Assembly: GCA_964456625.1 (NCBI GenBank)
Contig: CAYWBO010000063.1
Location: 1 to 15,031, forward strand
Direction of reading: 5' to 3'
DNA: 15,031 nt
Origin: Sulfidibacterium sp964456625
GTDB lineage: Bacteria > Bacteroidota > Bacteroidia > Bacteroidales > F082
Under the pieces are notes generated by a model. The model ran no database searches and was not told the DNA's origin. It saw only the letters and a list, made by a program, of their open reading frames with translations. Of this stretch, positions 8,236 to 14,795 are shown piece after piece. Within the stretch, counting starts at the first letter, position 1. Every line of letters starts with the position of its first letter. The position numbers and the translations under genes were made by a program.

Positions 8236-8979
8236 TCAGGAATTTAACAACCCGTTTACTATTTTTTTCAGAATCTCAGATGCTTCTCCATCGAGGAAAA
8301 GATCTGTTATTTCGTCCGTATAATGGGAATGCTGGATGTTTATTTCCAGAATTCTGGCTCCCGATTGCTTTGCCAGTAAAGGAATCTGGCTTGCAGGCAC
8401 TACTTCTCCCGATGTGCCCACTATCAGCATCAGGTCGGAGTTCCGGGCAGCTTCCATGGAATCAAGCAAAGCCTGTCTCGGGATATCCTCACCGAAGAAA
8501 ATAAAATCAGGCTTCAACAGGCCGCCGCAGGAATCACAATGTACAGGTAGTCTTTCCAGGTTGATTTCCGATGGTTTGAATCGCTTTTGACAGTCCAGAC
8601 AAACCAGCGTATGCGAACTACCGTGAAATTCCACCACATTTTTACTGCCAGCTTCCTGGTGGAGATTGTCGATATTCTGGGTTATCAGCTGCTTGAGAAA
8701 ACCCTGTTGTTCCATCTTAGCCAAGGCAATATGGGCCTCATTGGGCTTTGAATGATCAAAATAATCGTAAAATATTTCCTTGATCACTTTCCATGACTTC
8801 AGAGGGTTTGCTTTAAAGAAGTCGATGTCCAGGCTCATGGGATCATAATGGCTCCAAAAACCGTTATCTCCACGAAACGTAGGGATACCACTTTCTACGG
8901 ATATTCCGGCTCCGGTAAAAGCCGTTGCATGTTTTGAGGCTTTTATCAATGCTACCGCCCGCTCGATATTTTCTTTCAA
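8236..8979 (-). CDS. NAD-dependent protein deacylase, SIR2 family
   Basis: Sirtuins remove acetyl or other acyl groups from lysines, consuming NAD+ and releasing nicotinamide and O-acyl-ADP-ribose. The 247-residue protein has the NAD-binding GAGISVESGIPTFRG at 23-37, TQNIDNLH at 100-107, catalytic H119 in FHGS, and a four-Cys zinc site (C127, C130, C148, C151). GTSGEVVPASQ at 188-198 and EINIQHS near 212 complete the Rossmann fold. No extra domain is present. Acyl preference cannot be read with certainty. The gene starts 6 bases after the guanine deaminase-like gene and is last of a four-gene operon. Confidence 0.93.
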   Translation of the reverse strand: MKENIERAVALIKASKHATAFTGAGISVESGIPTFRGDNGFWSHYDPMSLDIDFFKANPLKSWKVIKEIFYDYFDHSKPNEAHIALAKMEQQGFLKQLITQNIDNLHQEAGSKNVVEFHGSSHTLVCLDCQKRFKPSEINLERLPVHCDSCGGLLKPDFIFFGEDIPRQALLDSMEAARNSDLMLIVGTSGEVVPASQIPLLAKQSGARILEINIQHSHYTDEITDLFLDGEASEILKKIVNGLLNS

Positions 8980-8985
8980 AGCTGA

Positions 8986-9465
8986 CTAATAAGGAATTTT
9001 ATTTTCAGAATGGACCCATTCTTCAAAGACTTTTACTGCTTCATCGCGCATCATTTGTACCGACTGAAGTTTACGGTCCTCTTTGGGTAGCGCGAATTCC
9101 TTGTAGATATAGGAATCATCGAAATCGGCAGCAGCAGCATCGTCTTTCGTGGACGCATAATATAGCTTGTCAAGCCGTGCCCAGTAGATGGCGCCAAGGC
9201 ACATGGGACACGGTTCACAGCTGGAATAAATTTCACAACCTGATAAATCAAAAGTGTCCAGATTCCGGGATGCATCGCGGATGGCCATAATTTCAGCATG
9301 AGCCGAAGGGTCATTGAGCAGTGTAACCTGATTATTTCCGGAACCTACGATCCTGCCGTCTTTCACGACCACTGCCCCGAAAGGTCCTCCTTTTAAACTC
9401 GAAACATTCTCCATCGCCAATGAAATGGCTCTGTTCATAAATTCCTTTTTCAGTTCTTTTTCCAT
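8986..9465 (-). CDS. guaD: Guanine deaminase-like nucleoside deaminase (GuaD type)
   Basis: The 159-residue cytidine-deaminase-fold protein has zinc ligands H56 (HAE with proton shuttle E58), C83 and C86 (SCEPCPMCLGAIYWAR). Long stretches resemble the Bacillus subtilis guanine deaminase, notably NDPSAHAE, DDAAAADFDDSYIYKE and the C-terminal KIPY. That points to guanine to xanthine conversion rather than tRNA adenosine editing by TadA, which has a similar core but lacks the FDDSYIYKE stretch. The start MEKELKK at 9465 gives the family's N-terminal helix. A later Met at residue 10 would cut it. It lies 32 bases after aat and 6 bases before the sirtuin gene. Confidence 0.85.
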   Translation of the reverse strand: MEKELKKEFMNRAISLAMENVSSLKGGPFGAVVVKDGRIVGSGNNQVTLLNDPSAHAEIMAIRDASRNLDTFDLSGCEIYSSCEPCPMCLGAIYWARLDKLYYASTKDDAAAADFDDSYIYKEFALPKEDRKLQSVQMMRDEAVKVFEEWVHSENKIPY

Positions 9466-9497
9466 CCTTACACTATATCAAAAACCATTAAGATAAT

Positions 9498-10148
9498 TCA
9501 GGTTATTAGTTTAAAAAGCAAATATAAAAAACTTTCTCTGGAAATCAAACGCGCTCCCAGCGAGGCCAGATGCGTAGTTTCCTGCTGAACATCAATCAAT
9601 TCCACCTCTTCCTCCAACAGCCAGTCGATGCAATGCCAGAGTCCCACTTTAGAAGCATTGGGGACCATATGGAACATGGACTCCCCAAAAAACACTTTTC
9701 CGATCTTTAACCCATAAAGCCCGCCCACTAGGCTGCCGTGTTCCCATACTTCCACAGAATGTGCCACACCCATGTCATAAAGGCGAACATAGGCTTCCAG
9801 CATCTCCTCTGTGATCCAGGTTCCCTCCTGTCCTTCGCGGGAGACCCTTCCGCAAGCCGATATTACGGCCGCAAAATCCTCATCGAAGGTCACTTCAAAA
9901 CGACCGCTCAGCACTTCTTTTTTTAAACTCTTATGTCGTTTGAATTCATTGGGAAAGAGTACCATTCTCGGATCCGGCGACCACCACAAAATGGGGCCGT
10001 TTTTGTCATACCAGGGAAAGATCCCGTTGGTATAGGCCAGCATCAAGCGCTGTGGCGAGAGATCGCCGCCCACCGCCAGCAAACCATCCTTGCGCGCAAG
10101 TTCTGGTTTGGGAAAAATGATATTCTCGTCTAATTCAAATACCGGCAT
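9498..10148 (-). CDS. aat: Leucyl/phenylalanyl-tRNA--protein transferase (Aat)
   Basis: Aat adds Leu or Phe from charged tRNA to proteins with N-terminal Lys or Arg, marking them for ClpS/ClpAP degradation. The 216-residue protein has the family opening FPKPELARKDGLLAVGGDLS and LAYTNGIFPWY, then WWSPDPRMVL at 55-64. FFGESMF holds E156 and LIDVQ holds Q188, at the same numbers as the E. coli catalytic residues. TTHLASLGA follows. Its ATG overlaps the thioesterase stop by one base (TAATG), so coupling is likely. No clp gene is in the window. Confidence 0.95.
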   Translation of the reverse strand: MPVFELDENIIFPKPELARKDGLLAVGGDLSPQRLMLAYTNGIFPWYDKNGPILWWSPDPRMVLFPNEFKRHKSLKKEVLSGRFEVTFDEDFAAVISACGRVSREGQEGTWITEEMLEAYVRLYDMGVAHSVEVWEHGSLVGGLYGLKIGKVFFGESMFHMVPNASKVGLWHCIDWLLEEEVELIDVQQETTHLASLGARLISRESFLYLLFKLIT

Positions 10149-10588
10149 TACAAATCAGCACGCATTAAGTTAGCACTTCCTTTAGCGATCAGTCTGTCTT
10201 TTTCAGGATGCCAGATTTCGCACTCCATGTTGATCACTTTTCGGCCTTTTTTGAGCATTTTGGTTCTAGCCAGGATAACATCTCCCAGCTTCGCCATAGC
10301 GAAAAAACTGACATCCAGATTTACTGTAACATACTGTCCAGGGAGTTCCATAGAATAAACGGTGGCGCCCATCAGATCATCCATAATCCCTGCAACCACG
10401 CCTCCATGCAGAATAGCCGCCGGATTGGTCATCTCTTTGCGAATTTCATACTCAAAAGTCAGCGAACCGTATTCGGCCGCTTTTGCCACCGGCTGTAACC
10501 AGTTTGTGTAAGGAGAAGGAGAAGTCTGGTCAGGCTGGTCAATTTTTCCTTTTATTATATCTATGATGCTGGTTGTTTTTCCCGTCAT
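10148..10588 (-). CDS. PaaI/HGG-type hotdog thioesterase
   Basis: The 146-residue single hotdog domain carries AAILHGGVVAGIMDDLMG at about 57-74, the HGG signature of the PaaI/YdiI acyl-CoA thioesterase group. H61-G62-G63 and D70/D71 lie on the central helix, where the catalytic acid usually sits. LDVSFFAMAKLGDVILARTK follows the family pattern. It likely hydrolyses acyl-CoA or aryl-CoA thioesters in the cytoplasm, but substrate cannot be inferred. It is the first gene of the operon with aat, the deaminase and the sirtuin. Confidence 0.85.
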   Translation of the reverse strand: MTGKTTSIIDIIKGKIDQPDQTSPSPYTNWLQPVAKAAEYGSLTFEYEIRKEMTNPAAILHGGVVAGIMDDLMGATVYSMELPGQYVTVNLDVSFFAMAKLGDVILARTKMLKKGRKVINMECEIWHPEKDRLIAKGSANLMRADL

Positions 10589-10608
10589 ATCAACTCATTT
10601 TGGAGTTG

Positions 10609-10616
10609 CAAAAGTA
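10609..10616 (-). promoter_or_regulatory. Candidate -7 box for the thioesterase-aat-deaminase-sirtuin operon
   Basis: The minus strand reads TACTTTTG, a perfect TAnnTTTG match about 20 bases upstream of the thioesterase ATG, giving a short leader. No good -33 TTTG is found at 19-21 bases spacing, so this is tentative. Confidence 0.35.
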
Positions 10617-10695
10617 CGGCAATAAATCATTTAAAATCGAGGCACACAGATTCATTAACCCGGAAAAACCCAAAACCAGCCTGACGGAATCTTAT

Positions 10696-12183
10696 TTAAT
10701 AACCGATGGCTTCCCCGTCTTTACGTGATTCGGAAGCCCCGTAGTAAACCTTATTTTTATTATCTCTCATAATGGCCTGGTAGCCGCCGTATCCACCCAG
10801 TGAGAACCTGATTTTGTGGCCCATTTCCATCAGCTTTCTGATAACATCATAACTGAATCCGCTTTCCATGTTAAGCCAGCCGGTTCCTTCCATTTTGGTA
10901 CCTGTGGGTTGTGAGGATCCGTCATGACGGATGCGCGGAGCATCGCCGGCTTCCTGAAGATTCATTCCAAAGTCAATCAGGTTTACCAACACCTGAACCT
11001 GTCCCTGGGGCTGCATGGCACCGCCCATGACGCCAAAGCTCAGCCACGGCTGTCCGTCCTTGGTAACAAAGGCCGGGATGATGGTATGAAACGGCCTTTT
11101 GCCCGGGGCATAAGTATTGAAATGTCCGGGTTGCAAGTCGAAGAGCTCTCCCCTGTCCTGAAGATCAAATCCAAGGCCTGTGGGACACATACCGGAACCC
11201 ATGCCACGATAGTTGCTCTGGATGAACGAAACCATGTTCCCCCATTGATCCGCTACCGTGAGGTAAATAGTGTTTCCCTTTTCCGGTTGACCGGCCGGGT
11301 AGTAATCCGCAGCTTTATCCGGGTTGTAAAGTTTTAATCTTTCCTTAGCGTACTGTTTGGAAATAAGCTCTTTAACGGGGATCTTATTAAATCTCGGATC
11401 GGAATAAAACTTCGCCCGGTCCTCATAAGCCAGCTTTTTCACTTCGGTGAGCAGATGGATGTACTGAGCACTGCCAAAGCCCATTGCTTTGATGTTGAAA
11501 GGCTCCAGCATGTTCAGCATCTGCAACACAGCAATCCCCTGCCCGTTGGGGGGAAGCTCCCAAACATCATAACCGCGGTAATCCGTACTAACGGGTTGCA
11601 CCCATTCGGCATGATAAGATGCCAGATCCTGATAAGATAAGAATCCGCCCTGTTCTTTCATGAATTTATCGATAACATGAGCAGGTTCTCCCTCATAAAA
11701 GTAACGCAAACCTTTATTTGCAAGCATCTCCAGCGTATTGGCCAGTTCNNNNNNNNNNNNNNNNNNNNNNNNNNNNNNNNNNNNNNNNNNNNNNNNNNNN
11801 NNNNNNNNNNNNNNNNNNNNNNNNNNNNNNNNNNNNNNNNNNNNNNNNGACTTTGGAGACGGACCGCTGGAATTAAGCCCGTACAGTTTGTGGGTTTTGG
11901 CATCCCAAACGATGGCAAATAAATCGCCACCCATACCACTTCCGGTAGGTTCCATAAGTCCCAGGGCAGCGTCAGCGGCAATGGCAGCATCTACGGCTGT
12001 ACCTCCCTTTTTTAGAATATCTATTGCAATCTGACTAACCAACGGCTGGCTGGTACAGGCCATGCCGTGCTGGGCGATGACCATGGAGCGTGTTTCAAAA
12101 TTCGGGCTGCTGATACGGTCCTGGGCGAAGCCCGCTCCGGGCCAAAGCAGCAAAGCGATCAGCGTGTAAAAAATGTGTTTCAT
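10696..12183 (-). CDS. Gamma-glutamyltransferase family protein, exported, interrupted by assembly gap
   Basis: The visible protein starts with a signal peptide (MKH, hydrophobic core to about residue 17, likely cut after AGFA) and is expected outside the inner membrane. These enzymes self-cleave to expose a catalytic Thr that breaks gamma-glutamyl bonds, as in glutathione. GGTAVDAAIA and EPTGSGMGGD mark the large subunit. The Thr of GNTIYLTVAD, codon 11269-11271, aligns with E. coli Thr391 and would begin the small subunit, followed by GMGSG and the segment around GVMGGAMQPQGQ. The reading frame is the same on both sides of 100 Ns, but about 100 conserved residues seem missing there. Its ATG overlaps the aminotransferase stop (ATGA), so the two are one operon. 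Confidence 0.9.
   Translation of the reverse strand: MKHIFYTLIALLLWPGAGFAQDRISSPNFETRSMVIAQHGMACTSQPLVSQIAIDILKKGGTAVDAAIAADAALGLMEPTGSGMGGDLFAIVWDAKTHKLYGLNSSGPSPKXXXXXXXXXXXXXXXXXXXXXXXXXXXXXXXXXXELANTLEMLANKGLRYFYEGEPAHVIDKFMKEQGGFLSYQDLASYHAEWVQPVSTDYRGYDVWELPPNGQGIAVLQMLNMLEPFNIKAMGFGSAQYIHLLTEVKKLAYEDRAKFYSDPRFNKIPVKELISKQYAKERLKLYNPDKAADYYPAGQPEKGNTIYLTVADQWGNMVSFIQSNYRGMGSGMCPTGLGFDLQDRGELFDLQPGHFNTYAPGKRPFHTIIPAFVTKDGQPWLSFGVMGGAMQPQGQVQVLVNLIDFGMNLQEAGDAPRIRHDGSSQPTGTKMEGTGWLNMESGFSYDVIRKLMEMGHKIRFSLGGYGGYQAIMRDNKNKVYYGASESRKDGEAIGY
11749..11848. other. Assembly gap of 100 N
   Basis: Exactly 100 Ns, the usual placeholder for a scaffold gap of unknown size. It falls in the large-subunit part of the gamma-glutamyltransferase gene. 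Comparison with the family's domain layout suggests roughly 300 bases are really missing. If the gene is intact, the true length must leave remainder 1 on division by 3. Confidence 0.97.
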
Positions 12184-13379
12184 AATTTGGATATTTGGTT
12201 AAGACAAGAGAATATCTGTTGTGAGATTTTATCGATTTCATCTTCTGTGATGGTGAGTGGTGGTGCTATACGGAAACTTTTTTCATCAAAAAGAAATCGG
12301 TCGATGATCAGACGAGATTTAAACAGTTCCCGCTCCGCTTTATTCAAAGTATCTTCATCTTTCAGCTCCACGGCAAGCATCAGCCCTATCTGCCGGATCT
12401 CCTTCACCAGCGGATGACCGCTTAATTTCCTCACAAACATCCTTCCTTTGGCCTGTGCCTGTTCGTGCAGTTTCTCCTCCAGAATTACCTCCAGGCTTGC
12501 CAATGCTGCAGCACAGCTTACCGGATGGCCCCCAAAGGTGGTGATGTGTCCCAGTCCCGGATGATGCGTGAGTAGTTTCATGTTTTTCACGGAAGACACA
12601 AAAGCGCCGATGGGCATCCCGCCGCCCATGGCTTTGGCAAGGCATAAAATATCGGGAGCCACATCAAAATGCTCGAAAGCAAACAATGTTCCGGTACGTC
12701 CGAAACCCATCTGAACTTCATCAAAGATCAGCACGGTTCCGGTTTCGGTGCACCTTTCACGGACCGCACGGATGTAATTTTTATCGGGTAGGATGATCCC
12801 GGCTTCCGCCTGGATGGGTTCGATCAATACACAAGCTGTTTTGTCGGTGATCTCAGCCAGGCTGTCCAGATCATTAAAATCCAGAAATCTCACATCGGGA
12901 AGCAATGGATAAAAAGCATATTTCATCTTTTCGTTTCCCAGCATACTCATGGCCCCGTGCGTATGACCATGATAGGCATTTTTAAAAGCGATCATCTCCG
13001 TGCGACCGGTCATTCTTTTAGCCAGCTTCAACGCCCCTTCGATGGCCTCGCTTCCCGAGTTGACATAAAAAACCGAATCCAGGCTCTTGGGCAGGTACCT
13101 GGCCATCAGACCGGCCAAACGAACCTGCGGCGACTGGATGTATTTTCCATACACCATCAGGTGCATGTATTTTTTTATCTGATCTTCAACCGCTTTTACC
13201 ACTTTAGGATGCAGATGCCCCACATTGCTCACGGAAACGCCCGATACCAGATCCACATATTCATTTCCCAGATCATCATAAATATAAATTCCCTCTGCCC
13301 TGACAATTTCCAGTGCTTCCGGCTCCTCCGACGGAATGGCGACATTCCGGTAGAACAATTCACGGTTGGTGAGATACAT
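12180..13379 (-). CDS. Class III pyridoxal-phosphate aminotransferase (acetylornithine/ornithine-type)
   Basis: The 399-residue protein has the class III fold signature: LDSVFYVNSGSEAIEGALKL at 100-119, KNAYHGHTHGAMS at 133-145, IFDEVQMGFGRTG at 218-230 with D220 binding the pyridine nitrogen, and AKAMGGGMPIGAF at 248-260 with K249 forming the Schiff base. GHITTFGGHPVSCAAA follows. It resembles acetylornithine, ornithine or 4-aminobutyrate aminotransferases, but the substrate cannot be assigned, and no arginine genes surround it. It is first of a two-gene operon with the gamma-glutamyltransferase, which may mean shared use of glutamate-derived compounds. That is inference only. Confidence 0.92.
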   Translation of the reverse strand: MYLTNRELFYRNVAIPSEEPEALEIVRAEGIYIYDDLGNEYVDLVSGVSVSNVGHLHPKVVKAVEDQIKKYMHLMVYGKYIQSPQVRLAGLMARYLPKSLDSVFYVNSGSEAIEGALKLAKRMTGRTEMIAFKNAYHGHTHGAMSMLGNEKMKYAFYPLLPDVRFLDFNDLDSLAEITDKTACVLIEPIQAEAGIILPDKNYIRAVRERCTETGTVLIFDEVQMGFGRTGTLFAFEHFDVAPDILCLAKAMGGGMPIGAFVSSVKNMKLLTHHPGLGHITTFGGHPVSCAAALASLEVILEEKLHEQAQAKGRMFVRKLSGHPLVKEIRQIGLMLAVELKDEDTLNKAERELFKSRLIIDRFLFDEKSFRIAPPLTITEDEIDKISQQIFSCLNQISKL

Positions 13380-13395
13380 ACAAAACTTGTTTTTT

Positions 13396-13403
13396 CAAAA
13401 ATA
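13396..13403 (-). promoter_or_regulatory. Candidate -7 box for the aminotransferase operon
   Basis: The minus strand reads TATTTTTG, a perfect TAnnTTTG match about 17 bases upstream of the aminotransferase ATG. The -33 region has no TTTG at the expected spacing. AT-rich context makes this tentative. Confidence 0.35.
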
Positions 13404-13488
13404 GGAAAAGAAAAGGAATGATGAACTTCCTCAAAATAATGCTGTTTATAAAGAAAGGAAAAATCGGGAGAGGTGCATACTTCCAACA

Positions 13489-13522
13489 AAAAAGCCCGTA
13501 AACGATTATCTACGGGCTTTTT
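13489..13522 (-). terminator. Intrinsic terminator of the tRNA-Arg gene
   Basis: A perfect 12-bp stem AAAAAGCCCGTA (13489-13500) with TACGGGCTTTTT (13511-13522) encloses a 10-base loop. On the minus strand it begins 3 bases after the tRNA discriminator and ends in a U-tract. The A/T symmetry would let it work in both directions. Confidence 0.9.
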
Positions 13523-13524
13523 AG

Positions 13525-13598
13525 TGAACCTGGAGGGATTCGAACCCCCAACCTCCTGATCCGTAGTCAGGTGCACTATCCAATTATGCTACAGGTCC
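13525..13598 (-). tRNA. tRNA-Arg (anticodon ACG)
   Basis: The 74-base cloverleaf is read on the minus strand. The acceptor arm GGACCTG pairs with CAGGTTC (one G-U pair) with discriminator A. The anticodon stem CCTGA/TCAGG holds loop CTACGGA with anticodon ACG at plus 13562-13564. The T loop is GTTCGAATC. ACG is normally edited to ICG by TadA to read CGU, CGC and CGA codons. CCA is not encoded, so it must be added after transcription. It has its own downstream terminator. Confidence 0.96.
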
Positions 13599-13877
13599 AT
13601 TTGACTCTTAATCAAGACAATAGATTTTTCAAATTAGCAAATTTTATTTGCAAGTGAATCTATTTTTCTTCATTTTGTCTTTTAAGAACGGACGGCAAAA
13701 TTAAGCATTAATTTTAATTTGCAAAGGGAAAACTTTAAAATCGATCGCTACCCTTTGAGGACAGAAGATGTGTGAATGTTGTAATCATAATAATTAATTA
13801 TGTAATGCTATCAAAATAAGATGATTTAACTTTGTATAACTTAAAATTAGTATGCCCTAATCAAAAAATGAAGTCTA
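13599..13877. other. AT-rich intergenic region upstream of tRNA-Arg and of the small membrane protein
   Basis: I see no coding frame here. It should hold the tRNA promoter (minus) and that of the 54-residue protein (plus). Short inverted repeats are present: GCAAAT/ATTTGC at 13637-13642 and 13646-13651, and CAAAGGG/CCCTTTG at 13722-13728 and 13751-13757. None looks like a terminator, and their role is unknown. Confidence 0.5.
13827..13834 (+). promoter_or_regulatory. Candidate -7 box for the 54-residue membrane protein
   Basis: TAACTTTG matches TAnnTTTG exactly and lies about 43 bases upstream of the ATG at 13878, a sensible leader length. The -33 position is weak. Direction and position fit the small gene. 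Confidence 0.4.
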
Positions 13878-14042
13878 ATGAAAAAGCTACTTTATATTAT
13901 CGCAGGATTATTGGTTTTGATCTGGATTATTATTCATTTTGGCACTAATCCCTTTAGAATTACTGATTTATTACTTCCGGTGGCCGGAGTTCTTGCACTT
14001 ATACAATTAATTTTCAACAAAAAGTTATCCCAAAAGGAATGA
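13878..14042 (+). CDS. Small two-helix membrane protein, DUF5670/lmo0937-like
   Basis: This 54-residue frame starts MKKLLYIIAG and ends NKKLSQKE. It has a hydrophobic helix at about 4-20, a short polar turn (HFGTNPFRITD) and a second helix at about 30-46, with Lys at both ends. Length, MKKLLYIIA opening and the Trp in the first helix resemble the lmo0937 (DUF5670) family of tiny membrane proteins, whose function is not known to me. The usual Gly-rich turn (GGLIHLLL-like) is replaced here by RITDLLLP, so membership is likely but not certain. A matching -7 box lies upstream. It stands alone, on the opposite strand to its neighbours. Confidence 0.7.
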   Translation: MKKLLYIIAGLLVLIWIIIHFGTNPFRITDLLLPVAGVLALIQLIFNKKLSQKE

Positions 14043-14149
14043 TTATTACGGGCCAATTGAGAAATATTCAATTCGAAATCAGCACGTTGTTTCTAATACT
14101 TTTTTAGGTGTGTTCTTCTTTGCTTACTGAAAATTGAAAAAGGGATCCC

Positions 14150-14407
14150 CTATATATTCGTCAACTTGTAGTATGGAAACTCATCATCCTTTATTAAATA
14201 CTTTTTGAAACGAATGATCTGCACAGAAAACGGTTGTTCATAGGTCAGGTCGTTATCATTTAATGCAACCACAAAACCTTCATCTTTAAACGCTCCATTT
14301 TCATTCTTTACCAACATAGAATTGAACAAGTTGTTAGAGAATTCACCGATGCCACATTCTCTTGGCGGATATGTAGCGATAAGAGCTAATTTCTTTTTTT
14401 TAATATT
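14150..14407 (-). pseudogene. Relic of a GT4-type glycosyltransferase, N-terminal fragment without start codon
   Basis: Read on the minus strand, the frame gives KKKKLALIATYPPRECGIG (after the poly-T tract near 14390-14401), then EFSNNLFNSMLVKNENGAF, EGFVVALNDNDLTYEQPF and, after a few poorly matching residues, a TAG at 14150-14152. The motif ATYPPRECGIGEFS is the N-terminal nucleotide-sugar-transferase signature of GT-B enzymes of the GT4 mannosyltransferase-like kind, normally about 370-420 residues. Only about 75 residues remain. No ATG, GTG or TTG precedes the motif in frame at a sensible place, and an upstream in-frame TGA lies at 14447-14449. The last 20 residues do not look like the family. 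It is best read as a decayed remnant. Its 5' end runs into a perfect inverted repeat. Confidence 0.75.
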
Positions 14408-14434
14408 CCACAGAAAAGTATGTTCTGTGGAATA
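14404..14434. repeat. Perfect 12-bp inverted repeat at the 5' edge of the glycosyltransferase relic
   Basis: TATTCCACAGAA (14404-14415) and TTCTGTGGAATA (14423-14434) are exact reverse complements around a 7-base loop AAGTATG. On the plus strand it is preceded by a T-rich run and followed by CCC, and on the minus strand it is followed by As, so it lacks the U-tract of a terminator. It could be a regulatory palindrome or the footprint of a mobile or repetitive element. Confidence 0.85.
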
Positions 14435-14568
14435 CCCGTTGACAAATCAAGAGCTAAAAAACATAAATGCAAAAAAATGGGGATACACACTTAAATTGTA
14501 TATAACCAATAAATTACATTAACAATTTTCAAATGTATTTCAGCTCTATTTTTTATAAGAGAAATCTC

Positions 14569-14706
14569 CTACAGGCGATCAATCAATGATCTGCTTTCAG
14601 CAATTTTATCTGCCCGTTTAGCTGCTTTTTCAGCTCTTTTCTCTTTTAAGTTTTTAGCAGGAACCTTTTTATCATTTTTCCCGTTTTTGTTTTTATCTTT
14701 TGACAT
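14569..14706 (-). CDS. Small lysine-rich cytoplasmic protein, 45 residues
   Basis: The frame starts MSKDKNKNGKNDKK and ends ESRSLIDRL. It has 12 Lys and 4 Arg against 7 acidic residues in 45, so it is strongly basic. Residues 1-16 are polar and probably disordered, then about 17-45 (KNLKEKRAEKAAKRADKIAE) looks like one charged amphipathic helix. No signal peptide or membrane helix is seen. I do not recognise a characterised family, though tiny Lys-rich proteins of this style occur in Bacteroidota. Regular codons, a clear ATG and protein-like periodicity favour a real gene. Nucleic-acid or ribosome binding is possible but is only inference. Confidence 0.6.
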   Translation of the reverse strand: MSKDKNKNGKNDKKVPAKNLKEKRAEKAAKRADKIAESRSLIDRL

Positions 14707-14795
14707 GATTTTTATTTTTGGTGATTACTTAAATTATTGATAATGTGACAATGAAATTATTATTCTGATTTGTAAAAAGTCTCTAATCAGTAATT

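Noticed and set aside
13229..13576. Minus-strand frame of 115 residues starting MHLTTDQEVGGSNPSR
   Set aside because: The opening is the translation of the tRNA-Arg gene, a familiar false gene, and the rest overlaps the terminator and the aminotransferase in another frame.
14322..14522. Plus-strand frame of 66 residues (MNKLLENSP...)
   Set aside because: It runs antisense to the glycosyltransferase relic and through the inverted repeat. It has no protein-like pattern.
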